DNA of 64,000 nucleotides from Hyperoodon ampullatus (taxonomy: Eukaryota; Chordata; Mammalia; Artiodactyla; Ziphiidae), in NCBI GenBank assembly GCA_949752795.1, contig OX457068.1, positions 58,035,582 to 58,099,581 on the forward strand. The letters are read 5' to 3'. The notes beneath the pieces were generated by a model, which did no database searches, was not told the DNA's origin, and worked only from the letters and a program-made list of their open reading frames with translations. Shown in pieces: positions 57,749-64,000 of this stretch. Both the position numbers and the translations under genes were made by a program. Each line of letters starts with the position of its first letter. Position 1 is the stretch's first letter.

Positions 57749-59105
57749 GTATCAGTTAGTTATTGCTACATAACAAATCACCCCAAAACTTAGTGGCTTT
57801 AAACTACAAGCTTTAAGTATTGTCCACAAGTCCATGGGTTAGGTAGGCAGTGCCAATCTCAGCTAGACTTACTAATGTATCTGTGGTCAGTGGTGGGTCA
57901 TGATGGCAACTCTGCTATTCTTTGTCCAGCTCTCTCACATGTACATTAGTATGACATAATAAGAACTACATATTTGGTTTCTGTTTTTGGTTCCTGACAC
58001 AGAGCTCCTAAAACCCTTGGAATATCCTTGGTGATAGAAGAGTCTTTTGTTCTAAGGAGACGGCTCTTGGTGGGCTTCCAGGTAGCTTCAGGATGGAGGC
58101 TGGTTACCAGAAAGACTAAGCCATGATTAGAAGCTTGGAACTTTCAGCCCTACCCCACGACCTCCAGGGATGGGAGAGAGGATGGAGATTTAATTAATAG
58201 TCTATCATGCCTACATGACGAACCCTCCATAAAAATCCCTGAACTATGAAGTTTGGAGAGCTACCAGGTTGATGAACACATCCACGTGCTGGGAGGGTGG
58301 CACAACCCAACTCATGGGGACAGGAGGTCCTATACTCAGGACGCTTCCAGACCTTGCCCCTTGTAACTCTTCAGCTAGCTGTTCACTTGTATCCTTTAAA
58401 ATAAATCAGTAAATGTAAGTTAGCATTTCCTTGCATTCTGTGGGCCCTTAAAGCAAATTTTCAAACCTGGAGAGAGGGTTGTGGGAACCACAGATTTATA
58501 GCTAGTTAGTCAGAAGTACAGGTGACAACCTGGGACTTGTAAATGGTGTCTGGAATGGGGGGCAGTCTTACAGGACTGAGTCCTTAACCTGTGGAATCTG
58601 TACTAACTCTAGGTACTTAATGTCAGAATTGAATTGTAGGACACCTAGTTGGTGTCCAGAGAGTTGTAAAATTAATTGACGTCAGGAAGAACCCCACATA
58701 CTTGGTGTCAGAAGTGTTATGGGTATAGTATAGCAAAATAGTTCCCTATTTAATTAACTAGCTGACTCTAGGCTGGTCTATGATGGTCACAGCTGGGACA
58801 ACTGAACTCTTCTTCTAATGCTCTCCCATCTTCCAGTAGGCTAGCCTGGGTTTGTTCACATGGTGGTACAAGGTACCCAGAGAGAACAGAACCATTCAAG
58901 ACCTGTTGAGTTCCCGGCTTGAAACCAGCACTCTGTCATTTCCACCACAATCAGCTGGCCAAAGCAAATTACAAGATCGGTGGAGATTACAAAAGAATAG
59001 ATTCCACCTTCTGATAATATCAATATGAACTACAAAGTCACTTCACACAGGGTGTGGATACAACGAAAAGTGAAGAAAAATGGGTATTTTAGCAATCAAT
59101 CCACT
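57749..59105 (+). mobile_element. MLT1/MaLR-like LTR split by a second LTR
   Basis: Left part: TGTATCAGTTAGTTATTGCT, CCCCAAAACTTAGTGGCTTT. Right part: CAGTAGGCTAGCCTGGGTTT, GTTCACATGGTGGTACAAGG, TTTCCACCACAATCAGCTGG, CTACAAAGTCACTTCACACA, then TTTTAGCAATCAATCCAC. The two halves are one old LTR interrupted at about 57945-58740. Subfamily unsure. Confidence 0.6.
57945..58740 (+). mobile_element. ERV1-like LTR nested in the older LTR
   Basis: TTGGTTCCTGACACAGAGCT, GGCTGGTTACCAGAAAGACT, CTCCATAAAAATCCCTGAAC (possible TATA region), CACGTGCTGGGAGGGTGGCA, CCTTTAAAATAAATCAGTAA (polyadenylation region) and GGTGACAACCTGGGACTTG follow a known LTR in order. Exact ends and duplication not determined. No internal genes. 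Confidence 0.6.
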
Positions 59106-59194
59106 TCAACGTCCCCATAGATGCTACATTTCACAGTGACATGAAAGTTCCTCTGTAGAATTTTTAAAGGATTCTCTGAAATTGGGATATAGTT

Positions 59195-59325
59195 TGTTTT
59201 TTTTTTTAATTTTGGGCCACTCTTCTCGGCTTGCAGGATCTTAGTTCCCTGACCAGGGATTGAATCCACGCCCTCGGCAGTGAAAGCGCAGAGTCCTAAC
59301 CACTGGACTGCCAGGAAATTCCCAG
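59195..59325 (-). mobile_element. Older, short CHR-type SINE
   Basis: T10 tail, GGGCCACTCTTCTCGGCTTG, CAGGATCTTAGTTCCCTGAC, CAGGGATTGAATCCACGCCC, GAGTCCTAACCACTGGACTG, GGAAATTCCC. Same form as the copy at 5465-5602. No clear duplication. Confidence 0.9.
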
Positions 59326-59502
59326 GCTTGTAGTTCTTAACCCTCACTCTCATCCATTTGGAGCATCCATTTGGAGCTCAGATGAGGTGTTGTGCTTTGA
59401 ATATAACTAACACTCTCTCCAACACACACACCAAGATTAAGTGTGAGAAATACCTGCCCTTAAACTGAGGTCTACAAAAGAGGTAATTCAATTGGAACTT
59501 TT

Positions 59503-59713
59503 TTTTTTTTTTTTTTTTTTTGCGGTATGCGGACCTCTCACTGTTGGGGCCTCTCCCGTTGCGGAGCACAAGCTCCGGACGCGCAGGCTCAGCGGCCGTG
59601 GCTCAAGGGCCCAGCCGCTCCGCGGCATGTGGGATCTTCCCGAACCGGGGCACAAACCCGTGTCTCCTGCATCCGCAGGCGGACTCACAACCACTGCGCC
59701 ACCAGGGAAGCCC
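59503..59713 (-). mobile_element. CHR-type tRNA-derived SINE
   Basis: Complete reverse copy: T-run, GCGGTATGCGGACCTCTCAC, CACCAGGGAAGCC head. Duplication CAATTGGAACTTTT (59489-59502) and CAGCTGGAACTTTT (59715-59728), two mismatches. Confidence 0.95.
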
Positions 59714-59729
59714 TCAGCTGGAACTTTTA

Positions 59730-60715
59730 ACAACCTTGAAATGTGTCTCCTAAAATCTGGAGGATGCTGTGAACTGGTGTCTGACTCAACATGGATAAGT
59801 ATTAAATAAGAGCAGTTGGATAAAGCACTGTGGTTTGTGAAATTACTGCATTCCCACCAGTGAGGGGTCACACATGCAAGGCTTCCTGCAGGAAATATGT
59901 GAACCAGAGATTTTCAGAGAGATAATACAATGTTGTCTTGGATCCCCATCTAGAGGGCCATGAAAACCTAAAAACTGTGAAGGACTCAAGCAAAAGAAAG
60001 TAGAATGTGCACCATGGAATGCCTGGAAGTTAAGTGACCAGCTGGGAAAAAATGTAATTACCCATTTTGAGGAACCTGATGATCAGAGATGCTCAGATTG
60101 GGAGGAGGGGGGAAAAGGTGGAGTTCTCAAGACCCACAGACACACTCCTATGAGAGAAAGAATCAGCCTTTGGTAAAGAAAACTCAGATCACAGTGATAC
60201 TTCCAGTCAAGTAAGAACTTTTCCTGCTGCCACTGACTCTCCTTCTTCTCCTCCCCAACCCCCAACCCATTATAATTCATATTAAGGAAGATAAACAAGA
60301 GGAATGGCACTAGGTGAAGAACCACAGCAACTTCACTCTTTGCAAGACCTAGTCTTGGGAGAGGGAGGCAGAGGATCTGTAATTTCAAGAGAAGTTTTAC
60401 TTTTTCATTATTGTACTAGACACTAATTGCTGAGCTGGAATCATTTTTATAGCCTCAGATCTAAAAAGTCATGGACCATGCCTTAGTTTCCAATCAAAGG
60501 TAAAGAAAAATATTAGTCCTGCAGCATGTGTTTGAATGGGTATTGGAGGAATAAATCAAATTGTTTTCTAATTACACTTCTCAAGTGCTGCAAGTTCACT
60601 GTAATGATTTCCTTAAATTTCCTCCCTAGTGTAGCTGTCCCAGGTGTCTCTTCAGCCACTGTCCTCTCTGCCTTCTCTGGTTTGGTCTGAGCTTTTCTTA
60701 AAAGAAAGCATAAAG
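59730..60715. other. Unassigned sequence
   Basis: No repeat or gene recognised. The minus frame 60083-60388 has no known domain. Confidence 0.4.
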
Positions 60716-60719
60716 TCTA

Positions 60720-60925
60720 TCTAGAGCTAGAGAATCTAAATTGGAATTCTAAATTGGAATTATAATTTATTATATGACTGTGAGCACATCCCATAACTTC
60801 TTGTATTTTCTTCCTTTTATTAAAAGTAAAATTATTAAAAGTAAAATATGATAATAATACTCATATTCATGGTTATTGAAAGTATTAGATGAGGTAGTAC
60901 AAATGAAAGAGACTTTAAAATATCT
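60720..60925 (+). repeat. MIR SINE remnant
   Basis: CTAGAGAATCTAAATTGGAA, TTATATGACTGTGAGCACA, ATGATAATAATACTCATATT, GGTTATTGAAAGTATTAGAT. Contains two short local duplications (CTAAATTGGAATT and ATTAAAAGTAAAA). Confidence 0.55.
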
Positions 60926-61175
60926 ACTGTTTTAGCCATTAAATAAGTTTTTAAAATATTTATTAAGTCATTTACAGGAACAATAATAAATCCATTACGT
61001 ATTTATGCAGTATAAGTAATATATTTGTATGAAAAGTAACTATACATTCCAAAGCAAAATAATTTAGGGAGATGAGTGTCATTGTTTTCATTTTTACAAA
61101 CCTTTTTTATGTCTGCCCTAGTAGAAGACAACTAGATTCTTATAGCTGCTTTTGCATTAAATACTGCAAAGTGTG

Positions 61176-61212
61176 ATTTTTATAGTACATGAAGAAAATA
61201 GTACATTTTATA
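61176..61212. repeat. 22-bp near-tandem duplication
   Basis: TTTTATAGTACATGAAGAAA appears twice, separated by a few bases, at the 3' edge of the transposase-like pseudogene. Confidence 0.85.
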
Positions 61213-61234
61213 GTACATGAAGAAAATTTGGCCT

Positions 61235-61790
61235 CAGAGAGGTAGGTGAAATAGGGAAGAGTATATTAATAGCAACTTCAGATAATTCTAGATATTCGTC
61301 TTTGATACTACACCAAAACTCAACAAATGGTTATTTCTTTAAAGTTAGTTACAAAGTGGAATCCAAACCCTATCAATTTTTGTACTCTACATAAAAATTC
61401 ATTGGTTTATTGTGTACTTTGAGCAGATTTTTTAACCATGAGGATTTTATAACATAATGTATTGGCCATTTGGAAAATACTGGCTCATTGAGTTATACAG
61501 ATCATCCAAATGTTGACACATTTCCTTATACAATATTGTTTGAAATTACATTTGTTAATAATATCACCACTGACCTCATCAGAAAGTTCTTTAGGTATTG
61601 GGACGCTATCATGGTCATGTGGCAGATATAAAGGGTTCATACTGCCAATTTTTGTTTAAAATCTCAAATGTTTTCACTGGCAATAAATATTGTTCATGTT
61701 TTCTTGAAGTGACAGATTTAAATTGTTCATTTTCAGAAAATATCTGCTAAATTCTCGAGTCTGAATAATCATAATTTGTCTGTCATGTTT
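61235..61790 (-). pseudogene. Decayed hAT transposase-like (ZBED5/FAM200-type) pseudogene fragment
   Basis: The minus strand encodes, in shifting frames, pieces that resemble the C-terminal half of ZBED5/FAM200/SCAND3-type domesticated hAT transposases. From about 61790 downward: LENLADIF and NNLNLSLQENMNN (near 61745-61695, one frameshift between), PIPKELSDEVSGDI (about 61600-61560), MCQHLDDLYNSMSQYFPNGQ (about 61520-61461), then EFWCSIKDEYLELSEVAI (61321 to about 61268) and ILFPISPTS, the usual end of the hAT dimerisation domain. The order is right and the spacing near that of the family. At least four stops or shifts interrupt it. Whether it is a retrocopy of a host gene or an old hAT element is not decided; no A-tail or terminal repeat is clear. 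I compare with family sequence from memory only. Confidence 0.65.
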
Positions 61791-61989
61791 GATTTCAAGC
61801 AAAATGGTGTCTCATGAAAAAAGCTGCTAGTTAGATGACTGCAAAAGTGCTTTTCCAGTGGGAAAGGGAGCATCTACAATGTTGGACACACTGTTCATGC
61901 CTTTTGGCCAAGTTAACAGTGGTGGCCTTCAGTCATATGGCTCAACAGGAATTTTATTTTGGCTTGAATCATCTAGAACAGCCATAGTA

Positions 61990-62170
61990 ATAATGCCAAA
62001 TTTAGTGAATCATAGAATTAGAAAATATTTTAAACATTATCTAGCCCTCTCTGCAAGAAAATCTTCTCTACAGCAGGCTTGAAGGTCACTCAGCTTCTGA
62101 TCAAGTACTTCCAGTGATTTGAATCTCAATAGTTCTCTAAGCAGCCTATTCCAACATTCTTGGAGAGCTT
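61990..62170. repeat. Ancient repeat remnant, unassigned
   Basis: AATCATAGAATTAGAAAATA, then CATTATCTAGCCCTCTCTG, with TCAATAGTTCTCTAAGCAGC and CTATTCCAACATTCTTGG resembles the old 'agaatcatagaactagaa ... tctagtcc' repeats (L3/CR1 or MIR3-like). Confidence 0.4.
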
Positions 62171-62301
62171 CAATTATCATTCAGATCTTTGTCATACTAA
62201 GCCAAAATGTTCCTTTTTTGGTTACATGATGCAGAAGAGAATGAATCTACTTTGTCTTCCATATGGCTAAACTTCAAGCACTTAAACTTTAAATTTCTTT
62301 G

Positions 62302-62514
62302 TTTTTTTTTTTTTGTTTTTTTGCAGTATGCGGGCCTCTTACTGTTGTGGCCTCTCCCGTTGCGGAGCACAAGCTCCGGATGCACAGGCTCAGCGGCCAT
62401 GGCTCACGGGCCTAGCAGCTTTGCGGCATGTGGGATCTTCCCAGACCGGGGCACGAACCCGTGTCCCCTGCATCGACAGGTGGACTCTCAACCACTGCGC
62501 CACCAGGGAAGCCC
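62302..62514 (-). mobile_element. CHR-type tRNA-derived SINE
   Basis: Complete reverse copy. The T tail is interrupted by G (T12-G-T7). GCAGTATGCGGGCCTCTTAC to CACCAGGGAAGCCC. An exact 10-bp duplication, AATTTCTTTG, is at 62292-62301 and 62515-62524. Confidence 0.96.
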
Positions 62515-62568
62515 AATTTCTTTGAGTTTTAAAGACCACATTAGTACATACCCTTACCCACTTCCTAT

Positions 62569-62612
62569 CCGCCCCCCGCCCCCCACCCCGCTGACACACA
62601 TACACACACACA
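62569..62612. repeat. C-rich run and (AC)n microsatellite
   Basis: CCGCCCCCCGCCCCCCACCCC followed by a CACACATACACACACACA tract. The C-rich strand complement could form a G-quadruplex (four G runs), which is an inference from composition. Confidence 0.85.
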
Positions 62613-62614
62613 AA

Positions 62615-63015
62615 ACCTTCCCTCATCATGCTATTTCTTCTCAAGGACAGAGCCTGGATTCTTTAGTACTCATCCTCAAATAACAGTTTCTAGCTCCCTG
62701 TCATCTTGTCATCCTGGACTCTTTCTGTTCACTCACGGGCCTCTTCAAAATAATGCCAGAACACTATTAAAAGACTCTGAATTAAGTATTTCTGGATCAA
62801 TTCCTTTCCTTCCTGTACACTTGTACTGATGCAGTCTACAACTGTATTTGCTTTTTTGTTTGATTTTGTGTTTGTTCTTTAGGAACCACATCAAACTGTG
62901 GGCTCAAATTAGTCTTCAAGCAAAATCTCCAGCTCTTTTTCTTGTATGAACATCGTTAATTCGTCTTTCCTATTCTGTACTTGTGCAATTCTTTTTTTTT
63001 TTTTTTAATTTTTTG
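62615..63015. other. Unassigned sequence
   Basis: Pyrimidine-rich, no family recognised. T14 near 62993. Confidence 0.4.
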
Positions 63016-63099
63016 GCCTAAATGAAGGTACTTATACACTATAAGATAAATTTTTATGCCTAAATGAAGGTACTTATACACTATAAGATAAATTTTTAT
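63016..63099. repeat. Perfect 42-bp tandem duplication
   Basis: A 42-bp unit starting GCCTAAATGAAGGTACTTAT and ending GATAAATTTTTAT occurs at 63016-63057 and 63058-63099 with no mismatch. Confidence 0.98.
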
Positions 63100-63149
63100 T
63101 TTATAGGTTTAGACCCACTTAGAATGTGTAGACTGTTTAAATTTTTATC

Positions 63150-63600
63150 AATTTCAATTTTGTATTTATGGCAGAGAATACTTGCTAGCCACCAAAACCT
63201 AGTCTCTCCTTCCTGGGCACATGACTAGATTACATTTCACAGCCCCCTTTGTAGTTAGATGCTGCACTGAGACTGTTTTCTAGCCAACTGAATGTGGATA
63301 TAATACTGTACTTCTTTGGGGGGCTTTAGGGTAGCAGCATACCTACTTCATCCTCTCTCCCTCCTTCTACTCTTGAACCCAGACATGATGACTCACCTTA
63401 ACTATACTGTTGACAAAAAATTGGGGGTATGACAAAGCCATAGGCAGAAGCGGCCTAGTTCCCTGAATCTCTGTGCAGAGAAGAGCTGCCTCCTGACATG
63501 GGATACCTGTCCTGGAATTACAGACAAGAAATAAACTCTTCCTTAAGTCACTACATTTGGGATCTATTTATTATAACAGTTTAGCTTACATTACCTAGTA
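63150..63600 (+). mobile_element. Old LTR-like repeat
   Basis: CACCAAAACCTAGTCTCTCC, TTACATTTCACAGCCCCCTT, GCAGAGAAGAGCTGCCTCC, CAAGAAATAAACTCTTCCTT (AATAAA at 63530) and CACTACATTTGGGATCTATT, then TATTATAACAGTTTAGC, match a common mammalian LTR-type repeat with the polyadenylation signal near its end. Family (MaLR or ERVL) not settled. Confidence 0.5.
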
Positions 63601-63809
63601 TAATATGCAACATATTAGTGGTAGATATGATTGTTAGGATATTTGTCTTCAACCAAATTATGTTTTTCTGTGGTAGGAATAATGGAGAGAAATATAATGC
63701 TCACTAATAAAATTAGGCCTTCTATATGTCTATGCTTCATTTCAGCTCCTGAAACTTGTCTTTTTTCCTAGAAGATACCCTAAGCCCCTGATTCTGGTTA
63801 TAGTGCTTT

Positions 63810-64000
63810 TATTATAAGTAACCTCCTCTTTGAAGGAAGACTGTCTTCCCCAGGCAGAGTCAGTACCTCTCTCTACCAATGCTCCCACTGAAACTTTGCC
63901 CAAGCCTCACCACTTGTTAATTCCATTAAAATTGTTTGCCTGCTCTCTTTTCATTAGACTATGTGCTCCCAAGGATAGGGACCACATTTTATTTATCTGT
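63810..64000 (+). repeat. L2 LINE 3' end, running off the window
   Basis: CATTAGACTATGTGCTCCCA, AGGATAGGGACCACATTTTA and TTTATCTGT are the L2 'agactgtgagctccttgagggcagggaccatgtcttattcatct' pattern. Continues past 64000. Confidence 0.65.

Overview
This is intergenic or intronic nuclear DNA from a mammal, most probably a cetacean. The strongest evidence is eight copies of a tRNA-derived SINE of about 205 bp. Their heads begin GGGCTTCCCTGGTGG and their bodies end in GTGAGAGGCC...TACCGC plus an A-tail. This is the CHR SINE type (Cetacea, Hippopotamidae, Ruminantia) in the form abundant in whales and dolphins. The two long L1 elements are of cetartiodactyl type. The window has no intact protein-coding gene, no RNA gene, no CpG-island promoter and no CRISPR array. 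Nearly all open frames are fragments of L1 or SINE, or chance frames. Family names are from recall of consensus sequences; no database was searched. Layout: 1-18.9 kb is mostly unique sequence with old MIR/L2 fragments, a MER5A-like element, two tandem MER20-like elements, two young CHR SINEs, one older CHR SINE and L1 3' ends. 18.9-25.5 kb is one complete but dead L1 bounded by an exact 19-bp target-site duplication (TSD); it carries a monomer-like 5'UTR, an apparent antisense SINE module in the 5'UTR, and a second L1 3' end inserted in its ORF1. 25.5-30.5 kb is mostly unique, with one ERV1-type solo LTR. 30.5-34.2 kb holds two related LTRs in opposite orientation; between them is an L1 3' end carrying extra poly(A)-bounded sequence (candidate 3' transduction) inside an older L2-like element. 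34.7-36.2 kb is nearly repeat-free. 37-39.1 kb has three CHR SINEs, one splitting an old Tigger DNA transposon. 39.9 kb has a perfect 33-bp minisatellite. 43.86-49.73 kb is a second near-full-length L1 of a different subfamily, with decayed ORF1 and ORF2. 49.7-57.3 kb is mostly unique. 57.3-64 kb has a MER2/Tigger element, an LTR nested in another LTR, three more CHR-type SINEs, and a badly decayed antisense stretch whose frames resemble the C-terminal part of ZBED5/FAM200-type hAT transposase proteins. No genes act together here. What can be read is the insertion history: MIR, L2 and DNA transposons form the oldest layer; LTRs, older CHR and older L1 come next; young CHR SINEs and short-3'UTR L1s were added last, several of them inside older repeats, which gives a relative order of events. 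I found no new defence-type or enzymatic system. The items most worth a second look are the candidate L1 3' transductions, the composite L1 5'UTR and the hAT-derived pseudogene.
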